23,329 bases of DNA. Origin: JBEICQ01 sp040383885. GTDB taxonomy: Bacteria > Bacteroidota > Bacteroidia > UBA4408. Below, one piece after another: positions 1-7,900 of the stretch. A program made the position numbers and the translations under genes. The DNA lies in contig JBEICQ010000026.1 of the NCBI GenBank assembly GCA_040383885.1, positions 1-23,329 of the forward strand, read 5' to 3'. Numbering within the stretch: position 1 is the first letter of the stretch; the number at the start of each line of letters is the position of its first letter. The notes under the pieces were generated by a model. That model saw nothing but the letters and a program-made list of their open reading frames with translations, did no database searches and was not told where the DNA came from.

Positions 1-1509
1 GTCGAGTTTGTACCCGGACAATTCTTTTTGGGCTTTTTCGAGGTTGATGGCAGTATGAAGCAATACCTCCAGGCGACTTTTTTCTGATTCCTTGTACTGC
101 AGCTCCTCGCGGATTTCTTCTACCGTTTTAAACTCTTTGAGCTCAATCCCTTCTGCAATATCAATTTCGCCGTCGAAGATGTTCAACACATTTTTAACCT
201 GCTTTATTTTTTTCTTCACCTTGCTGCCGGGCAAACTGGTAACCTGCTCACTCAGCAGGGAATTTAGCAGTTTTTTATGCTCTGTTTTGGTAGCGATTTT
301 GTGAATGAGCAAGTCATCGTAATTGGCAATCTGTTTTTGCAAACGGGAGATGATTTCATTTACTGATTTCAGTTGTTGCTGAATGGTCGGTCCGGATAAT
401 TTTTGGTGCTCCAGCGTGGTGATTCTGGACTCCACTTCCTTGCGCTTGATGTCGAGGTTGCTGAGAACCTGCTGCTGGTATTCGATATTTTCGAAACGCT
501 TTACCTCATCAAGTTCGCGTTTGCGGGCCTGTATGGCACTGTTCTGGTAATTGATTTCGGTTTCCTTCTTCCCCACTTTCTGGTTGAGTTCATCACGCTG
601 GGGTTTCAGGACTTCGTTGAGTTCGTGTTGCACCTTGAGGGTAGCCTGCTCTTTTTCTTGCCACTGTCTTTCGATGAGCGGCGCGGATGTATCATAATTA
701 TGGCGGAAGGCGAAAACCAGTTCACTAAGATTTTTGTTTTTGGCATTGTACAGATTCACCGTTTCACGGAAGGTATAGAACTCTTCTTTTACCTCTTTGA
801 TGGCTTTGATTTCATCATTGATGCGGAGAAGATCAACAATGTCGCGCTTGTTTTTCTGCAGGAAATTTACACCGTCGTTCTCTCTGTTATCGGCAATGAT
901 CAGTGCCTGCTTGAGGGTTTTGTTGGTGATGAGCTTGGTGTTGATGAGGTAACGGTAGATTTTGCTGAAATTGTTACTCAAGCCATCGGTTTTCACAGTT
1001 TCTTCGAGCCATACTGCGGCGTTGTTATCCTTGCCGCGCTGGTATACGGTGTTGAGCACTTCGGTTTTGTTTCTGTACTGGCTGTGAACCACGCCCAGAG
1101 CCTGAAGTCGTTCTTTTACCTCATCGAATTTAAGGATGCGCTGCAAGCCATTGTCACGGGTAAAGAACAGGTCGTCGCGATAAGGTGTTTCCAGGCGAAA
1201 GTATTCCAGTTCGCCCTCTGAGTCGCGTTTTACGAGGATGCAATAAGTGATTCCCTTTTGAATTTCAAAAATAATGTAGCTCTGGTTGGGTGTAGGAAAA
1301 TAGTGATGAATGGTTTCCTTGTCGCCTTTGCGCTGTCCGCTGAACGACATCTTATTGCCGTCGATAATGAACAGGAAGTTGAGCGCATAGATGAGTGTAC
1401 TTTTACCAATGTTGTTGGGGCCTACGAGCTGCAGGGAGTCGCAATCGTCGAGGCGGAGTTCGGCTTTGCCGTAAACTTTTGAGTTAAGAACCGCGATGCG
1501 TGTAAGCAT
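1..1509 (-). CDS. SMC/RecF-like coiled-coil ATPase, 3' end outside window
   Basis: The minus-strand frame is open from an ATG at 1509 to the left edge (503 codons seen, no stop). Residues 30-38 read GPNNIGKST, a Walker A loop of the RecF/SMC/SbcC ABC-ATPase type, placed about 30 residues from the start as usual in that class. After a globular N-terminal part (to about residue 230) the sequence becomes rich in E, K, Q and L with heptad-like spacing up to the edge, so a long coiled coil is likely. The Walker B and signature motifs would lie in the missing C-terminal half. By family, such proteins bind DNA or DNA ends and act in repair, chromosome organisation or anti-plasmid/phage defence; which applies here cannot be told. 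No partner gene is visible upstream; the next gene (ECF sigma factor) is 235 bases away on the same strand. Confidence 0.85.
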   Translation of the reverse strand, partial: MLTRIAVLNSKVYGKAELRLDDCDSLQLVGPNNIGKSTLIYALNFLFIIDGNKMSFSGQRKGDKETIHHYFPTPNQSYIIFEIQKGITYCILVKRDSEGELEYFRLETPYRDDLFFTRDNGLQRILKFDEVKERLQALGVVHSQYRNKTEVLNTVYQRGKDNNAAVWLEETVKTDGLSNNFSKIYRYLINTKLITNKTLKQALIIADNRENDGVNFLQKNKRDIVDLLRINDEIKAIKEVKEEFYTFRETVNLYNAKNKNLSELVFAFRHNYDTSAPLIERQWQEKEQATLKVQHELNEVLKPQRDELNQKVGKKETEINYQNSAIQARKRELDEVKRFENIEYQQQVLSNLDIKRKEVESRITTLEHQKLSGPTIQQQLKSVNEIISRLQKQIANYDDLLIHKIATKTEHKKLLNSLLSEQVTSLPGSKVKKKIKQVKNVLNIFDGEIDIAEGIELKEFKTVEEIREELQYKESEKSRLEVLLHTAINLEKAQKELSGYKLD

Positions 1510-1744
1510 GATACCGGGAATTTGTTTATCACAAATATGACCAATAACCAGGTTTTTCAGGCAGGAACTTTTCAATAGTTGTAAACAGGTGTTAGAAACC
1601 TATTGCACTCTGTATCAGAAAAATAACGAGAATCAAAGGGCTTCTCTCCTACCTGTTTCCGGCAAATGACGATGGCTTTTCCGTGAGGGAAAGAATGCAG
1701 CCACCCAAACTAAGGCATTCAGGGAGCCTTCCGGCTTGGCTTAC

Positions 1745-2329
1745 TCAGGCCTCCAGCATGATTTTATGCTTGTTCATCATCTTGCGGAGATTGATAACGG
1801 CGTATCGGAAACGGCCCAGAGAGGTATTGATGCTTTCTTTGTTGGCTTCCGCAATTTCCTTGAAGCTCATTTCTTCAAAGATCCGCATGCGAATGATTTC
1901 GCGCTGGGCCTCCGGCAGTTTTTCTACCATGTGACGGATGTCCTTGGCGATTTGTTTCCGGATGAGTTTGTCCTGCACATTTTCGTCGGCAAGATTGAGG
2001 GAATCAAAGATGTTCCATTCTTCGTTGCCGGAGTTGCGGGGAATTTTTTTTGCATCCCTGAAAAAATCAATAATCAGGTTGTGTGCGATGCGCATAATCC
2101 AGGAGATAAATTTTCCTTCCTCGTTGTACTGGCCTGCTCTGATGCAACGAATGGCTTTGAAGAAGGTATCCTGAAAAATATCGTCGGCCACGGCCTGGTC
2201 GCGCACCTGGGAAACAATGTAGGCAAACACTTTTCGCTTGTAACGACGCAAAAGTTCTTCGAGTGCGGCATTTTCTCCGGCAGCAAATTGTTGTACGAGA
2301 CCGGAATCGGAAACAATGTGTAAACGCAT
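1745..2329 (-). CDS. ECF-type RNA polymerase sigma-70 factor
   Basis: A 194-residue protein of normal ECF length. Residues 24-93 form a sigma region 2, with the helix around VADDIFQDTFFKAI that contacts core and the -10 region, followed by FISWIMRIAHNLIIDFFR. Residues 135-185 form region 4 (LPEAQREIIRMRIFEEMSFKEIA, then a recognition helix). Region 3 is absent, as expected for ECF factors. The ATG at 2329 is chosen because AAGGAG stands five bases upstream on the minus strand, an unusually clear Shine-Dalgarno for a Bacteroidota genome. No anti-sigma factor gene lies directly downstream (the next gene is the ATPase), so how it is held inactive is not visible. Target genes are unknown. Identification as a sigma factor is secure. 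Confidence 0.95.
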   Translation of the reverse strand: MRLHIVSDSGLVQQFAAGENAALEELLRRYKRKVFAYIVSQVRDQAVADDIFQDTFFKAIRCIRAGQYNEEGKFISWIMRIAHNLIIDFFRDAKKIPRNSGNEEWNIFDSLNLADENVQDKLIRKQIAKDIRHMVEKLPEAQREIIRMRIFEEMSFKEIAEANKESINTSLGRFRYAVINLRKMMNKHKIMLEA

Positions 2330-2413
2330 AATTACTCCTTTTTAAAAGTTTGACAGTAAGTTGAACAGGAGTAATGTTTATTCGATAGCGATGCGTTTTT
2401 GGGATTTGGTTTA

Positions 2414-2443
2414 CAAAATTAGGATTTATTACGAAAGCACCAA
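2414..2443 (-). promoter_or_regulatory. Bacteroidota-type promoter for the ECF sigma gene
   Basis: Minus strand: TAATTTTG (2414-2421) matches the TAnnTTTG -7 element, with TTGG (2440-2443) 18 bases upstream as the -33 element. The predicted transcript would carry a leader of roughly 75-80 bases ending in the AAGGAG of the sigma gene. The promoter lies in the gap after fabH, so the sigma gene can be transcribed apart from the lipid operon. Confidence 0.5.
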
Positions 2444-2472
2444 GGGAAGGTTACAGATTTATTTAAAAAAGA

Positions 2473-3462
2473 TCAGTAAGCCCATTTGAGGTAGATGGAA
2501 CCCCAGGTGAATCCTCCACCGAACGCTGCAAAGATGAGGTTGTCTCCTTTTTGAAGTTGTTTCTCGTAATCCCAGAGCAAAAGAGGCAGAGTGCCGGCGG
2601 TGGTATTGCCGTACTTCTCTATGTTCATCATAATTTTTTCGGAACCGATACCCATGCGTTGTGCAGTGGCATCGATGATGCGTTTGTTGGCCTGGTGAGG
2701 CACGAGCCATTTTACATCTTCCGCTTTGAGATGGTTGCGCTCCATGATATCTGCAGCCACTTGTGCCATGTTGGTTACTGCGAACTTATACACGGTTTGG
2801 CCTTCCTGAAAAACAAAATGTTCACGATTGGCAACCGTTTCGGGAGTAGCAGGGTGCATGGATCCGCCGGCTTTCATGTAGAGAAAATTTCTTCCTGAAC
2901 CATCGGAACGCATGATAGAATCTATGACGCCCACATCTTCGTAGGTAGGTTCCACGAGCACCGCGCCGGCGCCATCGCCAAAAATAACGCAGGTTGCACG
3001 GTCCTGGTAATTGATGATGGACGACATTTTATCAGCACCAACCACAATAATTTTTTTGTGGTATCCGGTGCGGATAAACTGGGTGGCGGTAACCAGTCCA
3101 TACATAAAACCGCTGCAGGCAGCACTGAGGTCGTAGCCCCAGGCGTTTACTGCGCCTATCTTGTCGCAGATTACATTGGCTGTAGATGGAAAAGGATAAT
3201 CAGGGGTAATGGTACCCACTATCACCATGTCTATTTCTTTGGGATCAAGGTTCTTCTTCCGAAGGATTTCCTGGATGGCTTTTACGCACATCACGGAATT
3301 TCCCTGGGAATCCCCTTTGAGGATGCGTCTCTCACGGATACCGGTACGAGACATGATCCATTCGTCGGTGGTGTCGACCAACTTTTCGAGCTCGGCGTTG
3401 CTGAGCACATCTTCGGGGACATATCCCCCCACCGCAGTTATGGCTGCTCTGGGCATGTTCAT
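2473..3462 (-). CDS. fabH: 3-oxoacyl-[ACP] synthase III (FabH)
   Basis: A 329-residue protein, full family length. KAS III condenses acetyl-CoA (or a branched acyl-CoA) with malonyl-ACP to start type II fatty acid synthesis in the cytoplasm. The catalytic triad is visible: Cys116 in DLSAACSGF, His256 in VPHQANKRI and Asn286 in KYGNTTAGT. The thiolase-fold core and the C-terminal GGGFTWGS loop are intact. Its ATG overlaps the plsX stop by four bases (ATGA), so translation is probably coupled; a second Met at residue 3 is an alternative start. Position after rpmF-plsX is the classical gene order linking ribosome and membrane lipid synthesis. Starter preference (acetyl or branched) cannot be read from the sequence with confidence. 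Confidence 0.97.
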   Translation of the reverse strand: MNMPRAAITAVGGYVPEDVLSNAELEKLVDTTDEWIMSRTGIRERRILKGDSQGNSVMCVKAIQEILRKKNLDPKEIDMVIVGTITPDYPFPSTANVICDKIGAVNAWGYDLSAACSGFMYGLVTATQFIRTGYHKKIIVVGADKMSSIINYQDRATCVIFGDGAGAVLVEPTYEDVGVIDSIMRSDGSGRNFLYMKAGGSMHPATPETVANREHFVFQEGQTVYKFAVTNMAQVAADIMERNHLKAEDVKWLVPHQANKRIIDATAQRMGIGSEKIMMNIEKYGNTTAGTLPLLLWDYEKQLQKGDNLIFAAFGGGFTWGSIYLKWAY

Positions 3463-4400
3463 GGTTGAAATGCGTTGTGAATTTTTTGAGAGAGACCGGA
3501 AGAGGCAACCTCTGCCGACAAAAGTAACATATTACAAATAGCAAGCGGACTACTCATGCCATGACCGATCATCACTGTTGAGTTGATGCCGAGGATGGGC
3601 GTTCCACCGTATAGTTCGTAGTTAAAGCGGTTAAAGAATTCGTCCTTGATGCCTCGTTTGCGAATGGCTGTATAAAAGGCTTCGGCTTCTTTGAGTATCA
3701 CATTTCCTGTGAATCCTTCGCAGACATATACATCAGCGGCGTCGCTGAGGATGTCGCGGCCTTCTACATTTCCGATAAAATTGAAATCAGTGGAGTCTTT
3801 CATCAGCTGGTGGGCGGCCTGTGCGACCAGGTTGCCTTTTTCCGGTTCTTCGCCAATGTTAATCAAACCCACCCTGGGGTTTGAAATGTGATAAACATGT
3901 TCTGCGAAGAGGGAGCCGAGTATACCAAACTGGTAGAGCACATCGGGTTTGCAATCGGCATTGGTTCCTACATCGAGGATGATGCCCATGCCACCTGTGA
4001 GTTTGGGCATCACGGTGGTGATGCATGGACGGATGACACCGGGTACGGCTTTTAATACCTGCACGGCACCTACCAGCATGGCGCCTGTGTTGCCACAACT
4101 GGAAAAAGCCTGAACCTTGCCTTCCTTTAAAAGCGAAAAGCCTACAGCAATGCTGGAGGCCGGCTTTTTTACGAAGGCTTTTGCAGGATGCTCCGACATG
4201 GCTATGACATCGGGGGCATGCACTACTTCAAACCTGGAGATATCGGCGTTTCGCTGGTAAAGACCGTCTTCAATCAACACTGCATCACCGACCAACACAA
4301 GGCGTGTTTGTGAAGGCAGCTTTTGGCTTGCCAAGATGGCGCCTTCGAGGGTGGATGCAGGGGCATGATCGCCTCCGGGTATGTCAAGGGCAAGCTTCAC
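3459..4400 (-). CDS. plsX: Phosphate acyltransferase PlsX
   Basis: A 313-residue protein matching the PlsX family throughout. PlsX converts acyl-ACP plus phosphate to acyl-phosphate, the donor for PlsY in phospholipid synthesis; it is a soluble, membrane-associated enzyme. The N-terminus MKLALDIPGGDHAP is the family signature (usually DAMGGDHAP), and the loops SSCGNTGA, DVGTNADCKP, NIGEEPEKGN and CEGFTGN are all present. The start is a GTG at 4400, 12 bases after the rpmF stop; no in-frame ATG gives a complete N-terminus. It overlaps fabH by four bases. PISGGDHAP-type variation at residues 7-8 (IP for AM) is a small departure from consensus and not obviously harmful. Confidence 0.96.
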   Translation of the reverse strand: MKLALDIPGGDHAPASTLEGAILASQKLPSQTRLVLVGDAVLIEDGLYQRNADISRFEVVHAPDVIAMSEHPAKAFVKKPASSIAVGFSLLKEGKVQAFSSCGNTGAMLVGAVQVLKAVPGVIRPCITTVMPKLTGGMGIILDVGTNADCKPDVLYQFGILGSLFAEHVYHISNPRVGLINIGEEPEKGNLVAQAAHQLMKDSTDFNFIGNVEGRDILSDAADVYVCEGFTGNVILKEAEAFYTAIRKRGIKDEFFNRFNYELYGGTPILGINSTVMIGHGMSSPLAICNMLLLSAEVASSGLSQKIHNAFQP

Positions 4401-4412
4401 CTGCGAGCGGGA

Positions 4413-4601
4413 TTACGCTTCGTCTTTGGTCCCTTTCATCACCTTGCGGCCTCTGTACATACCGGTTTCGGTATTTACACGGTGCATCAGGTTTACCTCA
4501 CCGCTTGCTTTATCGGTGTACAAGGTGCTGGCAACAGCCTTGTCGTGGGTTCTTCTTTTGTCGCGACGGCTTTTGGAGAGTTTTCGCTTGGGATGTGGCA
4601 T
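4413..4601 (-). CDS. rpmF: Ribosomal protein bL32, cysteine-free form
   Basis: A 62-residue basic protein beginning MPHPKRKLSKSRRDKRRTHD, which is the conserved N-terminal tail of bL32 that threads into the 50S subunit near the peptidyl-transferase centre. The C-terminal part ends MYRGRKVM, matching the YRG motif of the family. It has no cysteine at all, so the zinc ribbon found in C+ L32 proteins is absent and the fold must be held without zinc. It lies 22 bases after yceD and 12 bases before plsX, the standard yceD-rpmF-plsX-fabH order. The assignment rests on both sequence and context. Confidence 0.96.
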   Translation of the reverse strand: MPHPKRKLSKSRRDKRRTHDKAVASTLYTDKASGEVNLMHRVNTETGMYRGRKVMKGTKDEA

Positions 4602-4623
4602 GGTATGTTTGCTAAATGGTTAA

Positions 4624-5178
4624 TCAGTTTTTGTTTTGTTTCAGGTTTTGTAAGGCCAACCAGCGGGGATCGGAGGACTGTTGATGGGCCTCGGCAGCGC
4701 TGATGCCCGAGAGTTTTTGCAAAACCTCTTGGTTGCAAACCGAAGTATCTCCGGTTATTTCGCAGGGAACTTTGACCTGCGGCACAAGGCTATTGATAAA
4801 CTCGAGCACCTGTTGGGCAATGTTTACTACAGAGACTCCGGGCGACAAATGAACGATTTCCATATCGTCGGCGTCTCGGTTGGTTTCTCCGTTGGAATTT
4901 GTTTTCACAACGAAGAACCCTCTGGTTTTTCCTTTGAGGGGATAAGGGAGATCATTCGTGCAGCGGTCGCACTCCACATGCAGTGTGCCTTCGGCCTGCA
5001 TATCAAAAGTAAGCATTGATCCTCCTGAATGCATCCTCACCTCTAATTGAAGGTCGGCATCGCTGAACAGGTTGGTGCCAATGGCCTCAAAGAACGCTCC
5101 GGTCACACTGAATGTATAAACATGCTCGCCTTGCGGCAACCCATGAAAGGGAATGTTGTATTCATCCAGTACTTTCAT
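4624..5178 (-). CDS. yceD: YceD/DUF177 family protein (23S rRNA accumulation)
   Basis: A 184-residue DUF177 protein, first gene of the rpmF-plsX-fabH operon. In other bacteria YceD homologues are needed for normal 23S rRNA accumulation; the molecular activity is not well defined. Visible hallmarks are the CxxC pair at residues 70-73 (HVECDRCTNDL), a second cysteine pair at 139 and 148, an acidic central segment around residues 100-113 and the C-terminal DPRW motif at 170-173. The ATG at 5178 is preceded by GAGGA three bases upstream and sits 19 bases after a -7 box. The direct coupling to rpmF supports a ribosome-assembly role. Function beyond that is inference. Confidence 0.9.
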   Translation of the reverse strand: MKVLDEYNIPFHGLPQGEHVYTFSVTGAFFEAIGTNLFSDADLQLEVRMHSGGSMLTFDMQAEGTLHVECDRCTNDLPYPLKGKTRGFFVVKTNSNGETNRDADDMEIVHLSPGVSVVNIAQQVLEFINSLVPQVKVPCEITGDTSVCNQEVLQKLSGISAAEAHQQSSDPRWLALQNLKQNKN

Positions 5179-5197
5179 TCCTCACAAAACAAGGGCG

Positions 5198-5228
5198 CAA
5201 AAGTAAGCAAATGTTACCATCCCCACAA
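5198..5228 (-). promoter_or_regulatory. Promoter of the yceD-rpmF-plsX-fabH operon
   Basis: Minus strand: TACTTTTG (5198-5205) is an exact TAnnTTTG -7 element, and TTG (5226-5228) lies 20 bases upstream as the -33 element. Transcription would start about 12-15 bases before the yceD ATG. It is placed in the 63-base gap after the MBOAT gene, separating the two gene clusters. Confidence 0.6.
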
Positions 5229-5241
5229 CACCCCCTCAGAA

Positions 5242-6696
5242 CTAAAAGCGGAAATAGATAAAGGGCTGTACCTTGCTGCTACTCACCTGCAACACTGCCC
5301 AAATCAGGAGGGTGAGCACCAGTATCTGCAAGAGCCATGGAAGGCGGGCAAAGCCCTGTTGCATGCGGTTAACAAAAGAAACCGGCGTAAGCGACAACAA
5401 CAAACCAAGCGCCATCAGCCCAAAAACCGGGGCAAAGGCAGACAGCAGGGCAGGAAATACGGTTGGATGGAAGGCTGTGAAGATGCCGGTAAAAACAGCG
5501 GCTGCCTCGCGGAATCCCGGGGCTCTGAAAAAAATCCAGCAGGCTGCCACAAAATGAAAGGTGATGATCCATCCCAAGGGTTTTCTGATGGCGACCGGAA
5601 TATATTGTAAGAGGGGTTTTAGCGCTCTTTCGATGGCCAGCATGCCGCCGTGCATGCCACCCCATACCACAAATGTGATGGAAGCCCCGTGCCAGAGCCC
5701 ACCCAGCAGCATGGTAAGCATGAGGTTGAGGTATTGCCTGAAGAAGCCTTTGCGGTTACCACCCAGAGGGATGTAGAGATAATCGCGCAGCCAGGAGGAA
5801 AGCGTGATGTGCCACCTGCGCCAAAAGTCGGTGAGAGAGAAAGAAAGGTAGGGTGCTGCAAAATTATCGGGCAGCGAGAAACCCATCATCAGTGCAATGC
5901 CCAGAGCCATGTCGGTGTAGCCGGAGAAATCGCAGTAAATCTGTACCATATAGCCGTACATGCCCAGCAGATTTTCGATGCCGGTGTAGAGCGCAGGATT
6001 CTCAAAGATGCGATCTACATAATTGAGACTGATATAATCTGAGACCAGGCATTTTTTGAGTAAGCCGAGGCAAATCAGAAAGATGCCTTTGCCGTTTTCA
6101 AGAGCAGAGGGACGGTGTATGTTTGATAGTTGAGGAAAAAATTCGTGAGGGCGTACGATCGGACCTGCCACCAGGTGAGGAAAAAAAGACACATACACAA
6201 AAAACTGCATGATGGATTTTCCGGGAGTATGGTCGCCCCGGTATACATCTGTTGCGTATGCAATGAGCTCGAAGGTAAAAAAGGAAATTCCCAGGGGAAG
6301 GAACACATCCCTCTCAGGGGCATGTAAACCCAAGAGAGGCAGTACCTGTAAAAGAAAAAAATTGGTGTATTTATAATAGCCCAGGGCCCCGAGCAAAACA
6401 AGAATCGTAAACGCCAGAAGCCATTTGCCGCCGCTATTATGCCGGTAAATATGGATGGCTGCCGACATGTAAAAAGTAAAGATGCACATGGCCAGCATGA
6501 GCAGAAAAAAGTAGCCTGAAGATTTGTAATAAAAGTAAAGGGAGAAAAAGGTGAGCAGGGTGTTTCGTAATCCGGTGCTTTTGCCTATAAATGCAGAAAG
6601 AAGGAGGTAAACAAGGAAAAAGAAAAGAAAAAATCCACTCTGAAAAAGCAAGGGTTTGCCGGGTTGGTAAAGGAAATAATCGAGCATGGTATTCAT
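5242..6696 (-). CDS. MBOAT family membrane O-acyltransferase (AlgI/DltB-like)
   Basis: A 484-residue polytopic membrane protein with about ten hydrophobic segments. It matches the MBOAT family: residues 290-315 read DFWRRWHITLSSWLRDYLYIPLGGNR, interrupted here only by listing (key residues W292, H296, R304, G312-N314), and the catalytic histidine is His336 in GGLWHGAS. Other signatures are GISFFTFELIAY (136-147), FPHLVAGPIVRP (172-183) and YCDFSGYTDMALG (254-266). Members take an acyl group from a cytoplasmic donor and pass it across the membrane to a periplasmic partner or polymer, as AlgI does for alginate and DltB for teichoic acid. It overlaps the upstream SGNH gene by four bases (ATGA) and has GGAGG about eight bases before the ATG. 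The two adjacent SGNH proteins are the likely partners; the acceptor polymer is unknown. Confidence 0.94.
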   Translation of the reverse strand: MNTMLDYFLYQPGKPLLFQSGFFLFFFLVYLLLSAFIGKSTGLRNTLLTFFSLYFYYKSSGYFFLLMLAMCIFTFYMSAAIHIYRHNSGGKWLLAFTILVLLGALGYYKYTNFFLLQVLPLLGLHAPERDVFLPLGISFFTFELIAYATDVYRGDHTPGKSIMQFFVYVSFFPHLVAGPIVRPHEFFPQLSNIHRPSALENGKGIFLICLGLLKKCLVSDYISLNYVDRIFENPALYTGIENLLGMYGYMVQIYCDFSGYTDMALGIALMMGFSLPDNFAAPYLSFSLTDFWRRWHITLSSWLRDYLYIPLGGNRKGFFRQYLNLMLTMLLGGLWHGASITFVVWGGMHGGMLAIERALKPLLQYIPVAIRKPLGWIITFHFVAACWIFFRAPGFREAAAVFTGIFTAFHPTVFPALLSAFAPVFGLMALGLLLSLTPVSFVNRMQQGFARLPWLLQILVLTLLIWAVLQVSSSKVQPFIYFRF

Positions 6697-7900
6697 GGAT
6701 TCTCCTCCCTTGCTTTAAGAATGGCGCGGTAAAGCATGTCGCCCTGCAGCGTATAGCCTGCGCGCGTGAGGTGCAATTTGTCTTTTTGTGCCCAGCCCTT
6801 TTTTGTCCATTGATGTATGCTGCCGGCACCACCCATGGCATTGTACCAATTGTAGAAAGCATAGCCTTTTTGACGACAGTAATCGCTGAGGGCCTTTACC
6901 GCTTTGAGATTGTTTGGGTTCTTATACTTTCTGCCTTTTAATGCATCGCCGGGAGAAGTGATGAGCACAGAGGCCCCGGGGTGCATGGCAAGCAGGCGGG
7001 AGATTACCCTGTCTGCATAAAAAAGCAATGAATCGGCGGAGAAGTTTCGGGCATAAGCTTCATTCGTGCCGAGCGAAAAAATAAGCAAAGAGGGATGAAG
7101 TAAACGACTCTCCTCAAAGAAAAGTGGGGCTGCCTCATAATGCCTGTACTCTGCGCCGTTGATTCCTACGCTGTGGTAAATCACACCGGAGCTTGTATCA
7201 CTCAAAATAAGCGCATGCATGTTGAATCCTTTGGAAGGAAGTTGCGGGGAGGAAATCTGCAGGCGAATGTTTTGGATGGGTTCGGCAAAGCTTTTTTTAT
7301 AAGAACAGAAGCCATTCATGGGTGTGCATTCCATGTTGAACTTGTTTCCGGAAGTATCCTTCAATTGCGGCAGATAGGCCATGTCGGGATTGATGCATAC
7401 CATACTTAATTCACGGGGGGCATAGTTCAGGCTGTCTGTTAGCCTGAGCAGCATGGTGATGGAGACTGCTGAATCGCGGGTAAAAAAGCCCATACCAGCG
7501 AGGCCGAGCGGCAAGGTATCTGCCTCATGAACCAACCTGCGACGGATGAAGTTACCGTTGGAGGAAGATTGCCATAAGTACGACTCATTGGTTTTGGCTG
7601 CCCGGTATGGAAAAACGATTCCCCTGCCTGCATTTCCGTAAGCTTTCTGAAAACGAGTGCGCATCTGCTGAGGAAAAAAATCGGCCTGCAGGTGTGAATC
7701 TCCTATGTGAAGAATTTCTATCTGTCCTGTTTTCCTTTTCGGAGGCTGTCAAGTGCATCAAAAAATGGGCGCAAGGCGGAGGACTGTTCGATGAGATTTT
7801 TCTCCTCATCGGGGATTTGTCGTTTGGGTCCGAAAGCGCTCACCGAAGCACATCCAAAGGCAAGCAGGATGATTATTGCAATTGATTTGCCTGTATCCAT
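6693..7900 (-). pseudogene. SGNH/GDSL hydrolase gene with an apparent one-base deletion
   Basis: Two adjoining frames together make one SGNH protein. The first (7900 to 7718) encodes a signal peptide with a weak lipobox (AFGC, Cys17), then a segment ending DALDSLRKGKQDR and a TAG stop. The second frame continues without a start codon as IEILHIGDSHLQADFF, carrying the nucleophile block GDS. Joining them by one -1 shift gives exactly 403 codons (402 residues) with Ser69, the GTN block (Asn280) and the Asp374-Lys-Leu-His377 block all intact. An ATG further on (7664) would give a 323-residue product lacking the nucleophile. Either the gene is truly broken, or it is a sequencing error, or expression uses recoding; no classical slippery heptamer is present. 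The gene overlaps its upstream SGNH neighbour by 28 bases and the MBOAT gene by four, so it belongs to the acyl-transfer cluster. Confidence 0.8.

Noticed and set aside
403..1482. Two long plus-strand frames (272 and 74 codons)
   Set aside because: They are antisense to the ATPase gene, whose minus-strand frame shows a Walker A motif and continuous coiled coil; the plus-strand translations have no family features.
7715..7745. Programmed -1 frameshift in the SGNH gene
   Set aside because: No X-XXY-YYZ slippery heptamer occurs in the zero frame before the TAG, so a simple base loss or sequence error is favoured.
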